Part shown: piece by piece, positions 18,485 to 26,380 of the stretch
How the letters are laid out: each line of letters starts with the position of its first letter
Numbering within the stretch: the first letter of the stretch is position 1
Assembly (NCBI GenBank): GCA_902809935.1
Contig: LR778134.1
Span: forward strand, 1,984,001-2,048,000
Direction: 5' to 3'
Source of the DNA: Ruminococcaceae bacterium BL-4
Lineage (GTDB): Bacteria > Bacillota > Clostridia > Oscillospirales > Acutalibacteraceae
DNA: 64,000 bases
The notes under the pieces: model-generated
What the model was told of the DNA's origin: nothing
What the model saw: only the letters and a program-made list of their open reading frames with translations
Databases searched by the model: none
Made by a program: the position numbers and the translations under genes

Positions 18485-18527
18485 AAAAAAAGCACCTCCG
18501 AAGGATAGTTTTTCCACTTCGAAGGTG
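18484..18527 (-). terminator. Terminator of the thyX-U32 operon overlapping the PBP ribosome site
   Basis: On the minus strand an 11-bp stem (18517-18527 with 18493-18503, one G-U pair) is followed by seven T residues that run into the PBP ATG. The 3' arm contains the GGAGGTG ribosome site of the PBP gene. Confidence 0.78.
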
Positions 18528-18549
18528 TTTTATGATCTATAATTCTATT

Positions 18550-19758
18550 TTATGAAAGTTTATGCCGTAAAAAAGCGCCGGGAGCAATCGGAATTTCTGT
18601 CTTCAAAAGCACTTTCATTTCTGCATGATTCGCATTTTGGAGAGGTTCTCCGTTCTCATCATAAAGTTCTGTCAACGGAAGAAGATATGGTGCTTTTCCG
18701 GGTTCCATCACATCTGCCGTTTCACCTGCAAAAAATCGGTTTCTCTGTTTTAAAACCGCCGTTCCATTTTCATAAGATTCGCAGACCGCAATCACTTCAT
18801 ATTCCCGAACATATCCGCCGCTTCCCAAATTTTGTCCGGGCTCCTGACCCAAATAAAAGCCATGAGAATACTCTCGGTGACTAATTTTATGAAGTTCTTC
18901 TTCCGCCCATGCAGTTAATGGAGTCCCATTCACAGCGTCTTCTAAAGCTCGCCGATATGCATTTGTAACAGCTGCCACATAATAAGGGGACTTTGCCCGC
19001 CCTTCTATTTTTAAGCTGGTAACACCAGCTTCCAAGAGCTGCGGAAGATAGTCGATCATACACATATCCTTCGAATTTAACAGATATGTTCCATCTTTAT
19101 CTTCCTCAATCGGAAAATATTTTCCCGGACGTGTTTCTTCACATAAAGCATATTTCCAACGGCAGGGCTGTGCACAAGCGCCACGGTTAGCGTCTCTCCC
19201 GGTCAAATAGTTGGAAAGGAGACATCTTCCTGAAAAAGAAACACACATAGCGCCATGTACAAAGCACTCAATTTCGAGATCTTCTGGAATATGCGCTCGA
19301 ATCTGCTTGATTTCTGGGATGGAAAGTTCACGAGCAAGTACCACTCTTGAAGCCCCCAGATGATAAAACGCATTTGCAGTTGCATAATTGGCAACTCCGG
19401 CTTGTGTAGAAATATGCAGTGCAACTTTCGGTGCATATTTCTTTGCCATCTCCATCACGCCAAAATCTGTCATAATAAATGCATCAACGCCTGCATCCTG
19501 TGCTTTTTCAAGAAATTTTGGAATCCGTTGAAGCTCCTCGTTTCTTGGGATGGTATTACAGGTAAGATAAACTTTAACTCCATGCGCATGCGCGAACTGA
19601 ACTGCTTCTATTAGTTCTTCATCCCCGAAATTTTTAGACGCCGCACGCATTCCAAATTCTTTTCCAGCAAGATAAACAGCATTTGCCCCGTAACGAACCG
19701 CTTCCTGCAAACTTTCAAAATCTCCTGCAGGAGAAAGGAGTTCTGGCTTTTTTTTCAT
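18550..19758 (-). CDS. Peptidase U32 family protein
   Basis: A 402-residue U32 protein: KPELLSPAGDFESLQEAVRYGANAVYLAG at the start, the family signature around EIECFVHGAMCVSFSGRCLLSNYLTGRDANRGACAQPCRWKY with its cysteines, and KIEGRAKSPYYVAAVTNAYR. Though named after a collagenase, characterised relatives (RlhA, TrhP, UbiU/V) are iron-sulfur hydroxylation factors for RNA or quinones, so an RNA-hydroxylation role related to Bacillus YrrO/TrhP is more likely than proteolysis (inference). Its ATG overlaps the mltG stop codon (TAATG). It ends the eight-gene thyX operon. Confidence 0.9.
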   Translation of the reverse strand: MKKKPELLSPAGDFESLQEAVRYGANAVYLAGKEFGMRAASKNFGDEELIEAVQFAHAHGVKVYLTCNTIPRNEELQRIPKFLEKAQDAGVDAFIMTDFGVMEMAKKYAPKVALHISTQAGVANYATANAFYHLGASRVVLARELSIPEIKQIRAHIPEDLEIECFVHGAMCVSFSGRCLLSNYLTGRDANRGACAQPCRWKYALCEETRPGKYFPIEEDKDGTYLLNSKDMCMIDYLPQLLEAGVTSLKIEGRAKSPYYVAAVTNAYRRALEDAVNGTPLTAWAEEELHKISHREYSHGFYLGQEPGQNLGSGGYVREYEVIAVCESYENGTAVLKQRNRFFAGETADVMEPGKAPYLLPLTELYDENGEPLQNANHAEMKVLLKTEIPIAPGAFLRHKLS

Positions 19759-21053
19759 TAGAGCAGCCCCGCGGTCCGGAGATTTGCCTGATGCTCTGCA
19801 TAAGTGGAAGCATAATAGGCTTGTCCTGTTGTCTGATTATGGCAGAAGTAATAATAGGAGGTCTTGTTAGGCTGCAAAGCTGCTTGAATTGCTTTCAGTC
19901 CTGGGTTACACACAGCACCCGCAGGCAGTCCTCGCAGCTGATAAGTGTTGTAATTACTCAGATAGGTGTCACGTTGATCTTCCGGAATATCATCTTTTGT
20001 TCGGTAAGGATAGTATTTCGTCGAATCGCAGTCCAGCGTATAGATATTCAGTGATTTACCGGAATTCAAACGATTGTGAAGGACAGAGGAAACATTATAC
20101 ATGTCCTCTTCATTTGCAGATTCCGCTTGGATAATCGAAGCCAATGTAATAATCTGATCCCATGTATATCCCTGATTTTTTGCCTCATCCTGCAGCTGCT
20201 GCGTAAATTGACTGTTTGCATTCTGCAGCATCTTTTGCACAATGTTCTGGACATCTTCATTTTGATAAAATTGATAGGTATCTGGGAAAAGATAACCCTC
20301 CAGCTTATAATATTTTCCAGAAACTCCGTTTAAATCATTAATCATCGTATAACTGGAGTCAAAAGCATCGGTATTTAGCTCTTTCAAAAAATCTTCCTGC
20401 TTGCAAATCCCGTTTTGTTCCAATAAGGCTCCCAATTCCATCGCATTGAGTCCTTCTGGGACCGTCACTTTTACAATATCCTTCCGGTTTACCGTGGACT
20501 GAATTGTATTAATGATTCCTTCATAATCCAAATCTGTTTTTACTTCAAAAGAGCCGTTGCGGTAACTACCGTCAGCTTTTCTGATCTTCGAATATAAGCA
20601 AAAGAAATCCGGTTCGTTAATCACACCGGCTTTCTTCAGAATTTGAGCAATTTGACGGGTCACTTCTTGATTACTCTGTTTTGCAGCAGAAATTTGCTGA
20701 AAAGATAAACCTTGAATATTATCTTGTGACATAGAAACTTCTTTTTCCGTCACAGATTCGGGAATTTCGACTGTCACGGTTGCTGAACTTCTTCCGATTG
20801 CAAGAAGATCATTCATTCCAGTCAGCATATATTTTGCCACAACTGCACTGACAATAATAATCATGGCCCACCAGATCAAGCGGAAAAAGCGGCGATTTTC
20901 CTTCCGTTTCTGATAATTTCGTCTTTTATGTGCTTGTTTAGACCGCTTTTCTTCACCGGCCTCTCTGGCCGCTTCTGCACGGACGGCTGCATCTCCACTG
21001 AAACTATTCAGAGATTCATCATCCTTCTGCTGTTTCTCTTTCTCGTCGTTCAT
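19758..21053 (-). CDS. mltG: Endolytic murein transglycosylase
   Basis: A 431-residue YceG-family enzyme that cleaves nascent glycan strands and thereby sets their length. A charged cytoplasmic N-terminus of about 60 residues (rich in Glu, Lys and Arg) precedes one membrane helix, FRLIWWAMIIIVSAVVAKYML. The extracytoplasmic part has a LysM-like subdomain and the catalytic domain with YKLEGYLFPDTYQF, the active-site glutamate in ASIIQAESANEEDM, and the LRGLPAGAVCNPGLKAIQAAL motif. It overlaps the cyclo-ligase gene by ATGA. Confidence 0.95.
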   Translation of the reverse strand: MNDEKEKQQKDDESLNSFSGDAAVRAEAAREAGEEKRSKQAHKRRNYQKRKENRRFFRLIWWAMIIIVSAVVAKYMLTGMNDLLAIGRSSATVTVEIPESVTEKEVSMSQDNIQGLSFQQISAAKQSNQEVTRQIAQILKKAGVINEPDFFCLYSKIRKADGSYRNGSFEVKTDLDYEGIINTIQSTVNRKDIVKVTVPEGLNAMELGALLEQNGICKQEDFLKELNTDAFDSSYTMINDLNGVSGKYYKLEGYLFPDTYQFYQNEDVQNIVQKMLQNANSQFTQQLQDEAKNQGYTWDQIITLASIIQAESANEEDMYNVSSVLHNRLNSGKSLNIYTLDCDSTKYYPYRTKDDIPEDQRDTYLSNYNTYQLRGLPAGAVCNPGLKAIQAALQPNKTSYYYFCHNQTTGQAYYASTYAEHQANLRTAGLL

Positions 21054-21658
21054 GCCTTACCTCCAGCAAACTTTTCATGTGATATGCGCCTGATATATTT
21101 TTCGGTGACTAACACATCGACCGGCCGATCATAATAGCCATGCGGTAAATTCCACTGTACACAGGCACTATAGCACAGTCCTACCGTATCCCCTGCAAAT
21201 TTCATCAAAAAACGGTCATAATAGCCTTTTCCATAGCCAAGCCGAAATCCATTTGAATCAAAGCTAAAGCCAGGGACAATACAAAGTCCCTGCGAAAAAT
21301 CTGTAATTTTACGGCATTTTTCCGGAAGTGGTTCCAAGACCCCAAAATTTCCGGGCGTAAGATCATCAAATGAATGAATTTCATAAAATTCCATTTCATT
21401 ATTCTCAATGCAGCGAGGAACTGCTACCGATTTATGCTGACTAAGCGCCGTAGCAATTAAAATATGTGTATCAACTTCAATGGGTTTACTAACATAAGTA
21501 AAAATCAACTGACTTTTACGATATGCGGGCAATTTCCATAAGCGCTGATGCATTTCGTAGTCTAAAGCCTTCTTTTGAGAAGAATCCAGATTTTCCCGAT
21601 ATTTCCTGTAATGCTGCCGCAGACTAATTTTCAGCGCTTTAATATTCTTCACCGGCAT
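21050..21658 (-). CDS. 5-formyltetrahydrofolate cyclo-ligase
   Basis: A 202-residue enzyme of the MTHFS family that converts 5-formyl-THF to 5,10-methenyl-THF with ATP. The N-terminal LRQHYRKYRENL gives the nucleotide-binding basic start, and the family signature GFSFDSNGFRLGYGKGYYDRFL lies near residue 130. Feeding the folate pool suits the nearby thyX, which consumes methylene-THF. The reading frame overlaps both the DJ-1 gene before and mltG after it. Confidence 0.93.
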   Translation of the reverse strand: MPVKNIKALKISLRQHYRKYRENLDSSQKKALDYEMHQRLWKLPAYRKSQLIFTYVSKPIEVDTHILIATALSQHKSVAVPRCIENNEMEFYEIHSFDDLTPGNFGVLEPLPEKCRKITDFSQGLCIVPGFSFDSNGFRLGYGKGYYDRFLMKFAGDTVGLCYSACVQWNLPHGYYDRPVDVLVTEKYIRRISHEKFAGGKA

Positions 21659-22191
21659 TGAATTGATTTTTTAACATCGAGAGCTTTTTTGCTCCCGCAA
21701 AGAGCTTCGATTAGCTGCAACGAAAAATCGAGAGCAACCCCGGCGCCTTTTGCCGTGATGAACTGCCCGCTGCACACCACAGATTCACTGCCAACTTTGC
21801 AACCAAGATCTTTTTCGTAGCCCGGATAACAAACCGCTGTGTGATTTTTCAAAAGGCCCCAATGCCCCAAGATAGATGGCGCCGCACAAATTGCAGCAAT
21901 AAAGCTCCCCTTTTGAATAGCGTTCAGCACCGCTTTTTTGACTTCTTTAGACGCTTCCAAATTGAGTGTCCCCGGCATTCCCCCGGGAAGGATCACCATT
22001 TCCGTCGAATCGGAATATGGGGCTAGTTCTTCCGTTGTTATATCAGTCATAACAGAAATTCCATGGGAACCTGTAACTTGTTTTTTCCCAACGCCAACCA
22101 TTTTAATTTCACGTTTTGTACGACGCAGCAAATCTACCGGTACCAATGCTTCCGTTTCTTCAAATCCATCCGCCAAAAAAAGAAGAATCAT
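21649..22191 (-). CDS. DJ-1/PfpI family protein
   Basis: A 180-residue protein of the DJ-1/ThiJ/PfpI superfamily. ILLFLADGFEETEALVPVDLLRR holds the conserved glutamate, MVILPGGMPGTLNL follows, and FIAAICAAPSILGHWGLL contains the nucleophile-elbow cysteine. Members act as glyoxalase-like, deglycase or chaperone proteins; the activity here is unknown. The start at 22191 has GGAAGGAG nine bases upstream and is preferred over an in-frame ATG ten codons earlier that would lie in the preceding gene. Confidence 0.9.
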   Translation of the reverse strand: MILLFLADGFEETEALVPVDLLRRTKREIKMVGVGKKQVTGSHGISVMTDITTEELAPYSDSTEMVILPGGMPGTLNLEASKEVKKAVLNAIQKGSFIAAICAAPSILGHWGLLKNHTAVCYPGYEKDLGCKVGSESVVCSGQFITAKGAGVALDFSLQLIEALCGSKKALDVKKSIQCR

Positions 22192-22217
22192 ATCTGTTAA
22201 CTCCTTCCAAGCAAAAT

Positions 22218-23066
22218 TCAATCCATCGCCAATCCAAGATATCCGCCCTCAACTTCGGAAAGCGTTTTTTCTTTAAGAGCCTTTCCCATTCCAAATGGAA
22301 TTTCGAGCTGAGAAAGAGGGCCTATTGGCATTCTTAAATGATAAGTCTTCGCAGGCATTTTAGCAAGCACTGATGCCATAAGCTGAGGAAAATCCGATTG
22401 AGAGGACATTAGCTCTGAAATCTGACAATCATCGTTTTCCATATAAGCAAGTGCGTAAGCATTTTTCTGCGCAATTAAATGAGACCCATAAATCTCACCA
22501 AACCGAACCGCTCTCCAAAATCCCTGTTTGTTCCAAAGCATAGACCCCGGAACTTCTCTCAAAATATGATTTCGAACCTCATTGAGCTTTGGAATGTCCG
22601 GTAAATTATTTTGCGGCAAAAAGCCATCGGAAATTTTCTTCAACTCTTCATAAGAAAAGTCTGCTTTTCCCACTTTAAAACAAGTACTGTAACCCGAAAG
22701 CTCATAAAAATGATAAAGCCCCTCATTTGCAGGCAAAATAACAGAGTACCAATCTCCTCTTTCAAATCCAACCTGTTCGGCCTTACTAAGCAGTTGTTTC
22801 ATTAGCCCTCGCCCACGATACTCCGGAAGAGTTGCACAGGCAAAGACATACTGAGCAGATACCTTTTGATCATTTCGAAGAGAAATCCCCCCCGGAAGCA
22901 TTTGCAGCATCGAAACCAGTTTTCCCTCTTCTACCACTACAAGGCATTCTTCAGGATGAAAAAAATTCGTAAAATAAAATTTTGCCGCTCTTTTTTCTTC
23001 CTGAAACGCAATCTGCCAAAGAAAAATTAAATCTTTTAGCATAGACCAATCAGCAAAGCGAATCAT
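22218..23066 (-). CDS. GNAT family N-acetyltransferase
   Basis: A 282-residue protein. Its first half is a GNAT domain with the acetyl-CoA loop in QYVFACATLPEYRGRGLMKQLLSKAEQVG (RGRGLM). The second half is not recognised in detail; the length and two-part layout recall Eis-like acetyltransferases. Its ATG overlaps the stop of the DUF2156 gene (ATGA). The pairing of a DUF2156 gene with a GNAT gene may mean that both act on related amino-acyl or lipid substrates, but no substrate can be named. Confidence 0.82.
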   Translation of the reverse strand: MIRFADWSMLKDLIFLWQIAFQEEKRAAKFYFTNFFHPEECLVVVEEGKLVSMLQMLPGGISLRNDQKVSAQYVFACATLPEYRGRGLMKQLLSKAEQVGFERGDWYSVILPANEGLYHFYELSGYSTCFKVGKADFSYEELKKISDGFLPQNNLPDIPKLNEVRNHILREVPGSMLWNKQGFWRAVRFGEIYGSHLIAQKNAYALAYMENDDCQISELMSSQSDFPQLMASVLAKMPAKTYHLRMPIGPLSQLEIPFGMGKALKEKTLSEVEGGYLGLAMD

Positions 23067-23938
23067 TTTGCGGGCTCCTTTAATGATACTGCATATTTCT
23101 GCAGTAAAAAGGCTGGTTGATAAGAAAGCTTTGCTTTCCTTAAGCCTTCTAATCCCATATCTTCCTCACGGTTTACATAATCGTATTGTTCCAAATGACG
23201 TTGGGCAAATTCATGATTAATCACTGCATAAAGGCCATCATATGGAAGTGCTTTTTCAAAATGCAGCAAAAACACCTTGGCGTTGATCTCTTCTCCAATT
23301 GTAAAAGCAGCCGGCTTTTCATTTACATAAATCAATCCGCCTTGCAAATGAAGTGCCTCAAAATTTTGAAATGCTTTTTCCAACGCTTCCATCTCTGCTT
23401 CAGGTCCATCATTATCCTGTTTCCATTTTATCGCAATTTCGCGGCAATCATTCATGTTATCCCCAGTAATCTCTTCATAACGCCATGCGTAAGAACGCTC
23501 AAATTTAGCGATGTGATTCCGCTTGCTGTGATATTTTCTCCCTGATAATGTGATCAAATCCTTTGTAGAGTAAATATAATCGGAGCCATTCCGATCAAAG
23601 TCGTATTCAAATCTTCCTGGAAAATCACGCTGCAGTTCTTCTATGCCTGGCTGCGTAATTCCCCACATTTTAAATGGAATCTTTTTTTCTTTTGCGTCTT
23701 CAATTAAAAGTTCCATTCCTTCATAGGGATTCTCCCCAATTGGAAAATTATACGCACAGCAATGCTTTCCAGAACAAAGAAAAACAAAATTTTCATGTTG
23801 ACAAATTTTTGAATGATAAGTATGATTCCACAAAAACAGCGTTCCAAAAGCTGCTTCACTGCCCATCCATCCGCTTTGAGACAAAATGGGCTGTAACCAT
23901 ATTCGATCTTCCAACGTAGGATAATTAAACGATAGCAT
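23063..23938 (-). CDS. DUF2156 (LPG synthase C-terminal type) protein
   Basis: A 291-residue soluble protein of the DUF2156 family, related to the aminoacyl-transferase domain of lysylphosphatidylglycerol synthases. The characteristic LITLSGRKYHSKRNHIAKFERSY lies near residue 130 and EDMGLEGLRKAKLSYQPAFLLQKY ends the protein. No membrane helices are present, so it is not a full MprF flippase/synthase. It overlaps the end of the thymidylate kinase gene by 14 bases. Confidence 0.88.
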   Translation of the reverse strand: MLSFNYPTLEDRIWLQPILSQSGWMGSEAAFGTLFLWNHTYHSKICQHENFVFLCSGKHCCAYNFPIGENPYEGMELLIEDAKEKKIPFKMWGITQPGIEELQRDFPGRFEYDFDRNGSDYIYSTKDLITLSGRKYHSKRNHIAKFERSYAWRYEEITGDNMNDCREIAIKWKQDNDGPEAEMEALEKAFQNFEALHLQGGLIYVNEKPAAFTIGEEINAKVFLLHFEKALPYDGLYAVINHEFAQRHLEQYDYVNREEDMGLEGLRKAKLSYQPAFLLQKYAVSLKEPAK

Positions 23939-24608
23939 ATGCTGAAAACTCCTTATTTATCTTTTGGGCCATCTCGCGGTGAATTTCTTCCGGAGTACGC
24001 AAGCGGCCATTTTCCACACAATGTATAATCTGCCATTTGAGAGTCTGAGCCGCAAATGCAGCTGACTCACGGCAGGCATGCTGAAAAGAACAATCTTTCT
24101 CATGGATATCCTTCTGACTTTCATCCCCATGATATCTCTCATTTAAAAGCTGCTCTGATACTTCTTCGGGCATTTCCAAATAAAAAGTCAGATTCGGCTT
24201 CGGCAGTCCCAATTTTTCATATTCATAGTCTTCCAGCCATTTGAGGAATTCGCCCCATTTTTCTTTTTCAACCTTCGGAAGCTGAAAAACCAAATTGCTG
24301 GTTGTATAGCGATCCGCAATAATCAGGTCTCCCCGATCATACGCTTTTTTCCAATAACGCCTATAAGAAGCAAATCGGTCTACCGCATAAAAAGACGAAG
24401 CCGCATAAGCATTGACATCTCCCGGTTGATTTCCAAAATCACCGTTAAGATACATCTTTACAAGAGACGAGGAAGGACTTTCATAGTCTGGAAAAGAAAT
24501 CTTCTGAAATACTATTTTCCGGGAAGACAGTGCTTCGCAAAGAAGCTTTGTCTGTGTTTCTTTTCCGCTTCCATCCAAGCCTTCTATTGCAATCAGTTTT
24601 CCAGCCAA
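23925..24608 (-). CDS. tmk: Thymidylate kinase
   Basis: A 227-residue dTMP kinase that phosphorylates dTMP to dTDP, the step after thyX. The P-loop is IEGLDGSGKETQTK, with Glu where most kinases have Ser or Thr. DRYTTSNLVFQ and LPKPNLTFYLEMPEEVSEQLL follow, and a lid-like region around DESQKDIHEKD. At 227 residues it is a little longer than typical Tmk. It begins with TTG directly after the thyX TAA stop, which points to translational coupling. Confidence 0.9.
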   Translation of the reverse strand: MAGKLIAIEGLDGSGKETQTKLLCEALSSRKIVFQKISFPDYESPSSSLVKMYLNGDFGNQPGDVNAYAASSFYAVDRFASYRRYWKKAYDRGDLIIADRYTTSNLVFQLPKVEKEKWGEFLKWLEDYEYEKLGLPKPNLTFYLEMPEEVSEQLLNERYHGDESQKDIHEKDCSFQHACRESAAFAAQTLKWQIIHCVENGRLRTPEEIHREMAQKINKEFSAYAIV

Positions 24609-25379
24609 TTATTCTTCCCCGATTCCTTTAAAATACGAGCGCACTTCCTCTGCTTTTCCGCAGGACATTTTCCCCTCGGAACAAGCTCCCCGCACACAAG
24701 AAGGTCCTGAAACAGCAAAAAGATCCGGGGCAACTTTTTTAACAAGTGCCAACATCTGAATTGCTACATCACGAATCTCCCACTGTGCTCGATTACAACA
24801 ACGCAAAGAAAAGAAGTGACGAAGGCTGCGTGCATTCATGGTACAAATCATCTTTGTCGTGCAGGCATTTGGAAGGACGAAACGTGCGTCTTCAATCGAT
24901 TGTTTTTGAGCTTTAGAAGCCGCTTGTTTGGGAGAAAAACCTTTAGAGAGCCACTCCTTTTCATGCTTCTCTTTTAAAAGAGCTGTCAGATGCTCATAAT
25001 GTTCCTGATCTTCTTCCATTGCTTTCAAAAATTCTTGTTTTGCTTCCGGAATAGATTCGATTTCCGGCGGAATCACATATTCAAAATGAGATTCTGCAAC
25101 ATATCTTTGGCTCTGAACACTGAAACTTGCAATCCGGTGCCGAGTGATCTGAGCCATAAGAGAACGAGAAACGCCTTCAATGCCAAAAGTAAAAGAAGCA
25201 TGTTCAATTGGACTATCATGGCCTAAATCAGCCAGCATTTTCACAAAATGTGAAATTTTCTCTTCGTCAAGCCCTTCCTGAATATTTTGAATGTTTGTCG
25301 GAGAATAGCAAAGTTTCGCTGCACTGGCGACGAGCTTTTCAGGCATAGGTGTATAGCAAAGCAATGTAACTGTTGCCAC
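24609..25379 (-). CDS. thyX: Flavin-dependent thymidylate synthase
   Basis: A 256-residue ThyX that makes dTMP from dUMP with FAD and methylene-THF, without consuming THF as reductant. The ThyX motif RHRIASFSVQSQRYV is at about residue 80, and the C-terminal SLRHFFSLRCCNRAQWEIR supplies the dUMP and FAD contacts. It starts with GTG seven bases after AAAGGAGG. As the first gene of the eight-gene operon it is followed directly by tmk. No thyA is seen in the window. Confidence 0.95.
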   Translation of the reverse strand: MATVTLLCYTPMPEKLVASAAKLCYSPTNIQNIQEGLDEEKISHFVKMLADLGHDSPIEHASFTFGIEGVSRSLMAQITRHRIASFSVQSQRYVAESHFEYVIPPEIESIPEAKQEFLKAMEEDQEHYEHLTALLKEKHEKEWLSKGFSPKQAASKAQKQSIEDARFVLPNACTTKMICTMNARSLRHFFSLRCCNRAQWEIRDVAIQMLALVKKVAPDLFAVSGPSCVRGACSEGKMSCGKAEEVRSYFKGIGEE

Positions 25380-25478
25380 CGAAAGGCCTCCTTTTGATAT
25401 CTATTTTCCCATTTTTATTTTTATTATATCAAATTCCGACTACTCATTCAACCTAAAATTCTTTTTATAAAGTTTCGC

Positions 25479-25505
25479 ACCATTTTTCGAAAATCTCATA
25501 AGATG
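25479..25505 (+). promoter_or_regulatory. Candidate sigma-K-like promoter of the cysteine-rich gene
   Basis: AC at 25479-25480, 16 bases, then CATAAGATG (25497-25505), one base away from the CATAnnnTA -10 of late mother-cell sigma-K promoters. The start codon lies about 35 bases beyond the expected transcription start. No convincing sigma-A pair is seen here. Confidence 0.45.
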
Positions 25506-25546
25506 GGATAAGCGAACTCCATGATGCTTTGATAGGAGGATTTTAT

Positions 25547-26338
25547 ATGCAACAAAACAATGAAGTACAGCAAAACGGCTGTTTTAAAGAAGCCGTCTGT
25601 GTTGATGCTCAGCGCGTCTACGACTCATGCAGTTCTAAAGACTGCCTGGAAGATCTACAGGTATTCTTTGCTACCAGCAAGCGCCCTACGATAGAGCACT
25701 GTGCAAGTGTCCGTCTGCGCAATGTGGATGTGATCACAACTTATGTCAATATGGAGCCAGTCCCATTTAACAAAGGCTTTTATTCCGTTGATATGACCTT
25801 TGTGTTTGACGTTTGCGTTGATGTCTATACGGCACCAGCTTCCTGCCCTATTCCGGTACACGGGCTTTCCCTGTTCACCAAAAAGGCAATTCTTTATGGC
25901 AGTGATGGAAATGTAAAACTCTTTACATCCGGTCATCCTTGTGATGATAGCGTTCCACCGGAAAATGGAAAAGTTCTTCCGAAAGCTGTTGTACAGGTTG
26001 CGGATCCTGTGGGCCTCTCTGCACGGGTCTGCGATGCTCGCCCCGGATGCAACTGCGGCTACCAGGTACCAGAAGAAATCAGCAAACAATTTGGCGGAGA
26101 CTTTGATACGGAATGCGCAAGGAACATCTATATTACAATCGGATTGTTCTCAATTGTACAAATTGTACGCAACGTTCAGATGCTGATCCCAGCTTATGAT
26201 TTTTGCTTCCCAGCAAAAGAATGCGCCAACAGCAACAGTGATGATCCCTGCGAAATGTTTAAGAAGATCGACTTTCCTACCGACGAATTTTTCCCGCCCA
26301 AAGCCAGCGAGTGCGGATGCAATAAGGATTCTAACTAA
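25547..26338 (+). CDS. Cysteine-rich protein of unknown function, possible spore-layer protein
   Basis: I do not recognise a named domain. The 263-residue protein has 17 cysteines, no signal peptide and no membrane helix. The N-terminal region has VCVDAQRVYDSCSSKDCLEDL, the middle is beta-rich (VDVITTYVNMEP, YSVDMTFVFDVCVDVY), and the C-terminal end has clusters ARPGCNCGYQ and SECGCNKDSN. High cysteine without export suits a protein assembled inside the mother cell and cross-linked on the spore surface, as known for CotY/ExsY and for clostridial exosporium proteins; this is inference. The ATG at 25547 has GGAGGA seven bases upstream. It is monocistronic, divergent from thyX and ended by its own terminator. 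Confidence 0.72.
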   Translation: MQQNNEVQQNGCFKEAVCVDAQRVYDSCSSKDCLEDLQVFFATSKRPTIEHCASVRLRNVDVITTYVNMEPVPFNKGFYSVDMTFVFDVCVDVYTAPASCPIPVHGLSLFTKKAILYGSDGNVKLFTSGHPCDDSVPPENGKVLPKAVVQVADPVGLSARVCDARPGCNCGYQVPEEISKQFGGDFDTECARNIYITIGLFSIVQIVRNVQMLIPAYDFCFPAKECANSNSDDPCEMFKKIDFPTDEFFPPKASECGCNKDSN

Positions 26339-26341
26339 AAG

Positions 26342-26380
26342 AAAGAAGCGGCAGACTTCTAAAATCTGCCGCTTCTTTTT
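26342..26380. terminator. Bidirectional terminator between the cysteine-rich gene and pcrA
   Basis: A perfect 14-bp stem (26342-26355 with 26365-26378) between converging genes, followed by T residues on the plus strand and A-rich on the other side. Confidence 0.9.
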
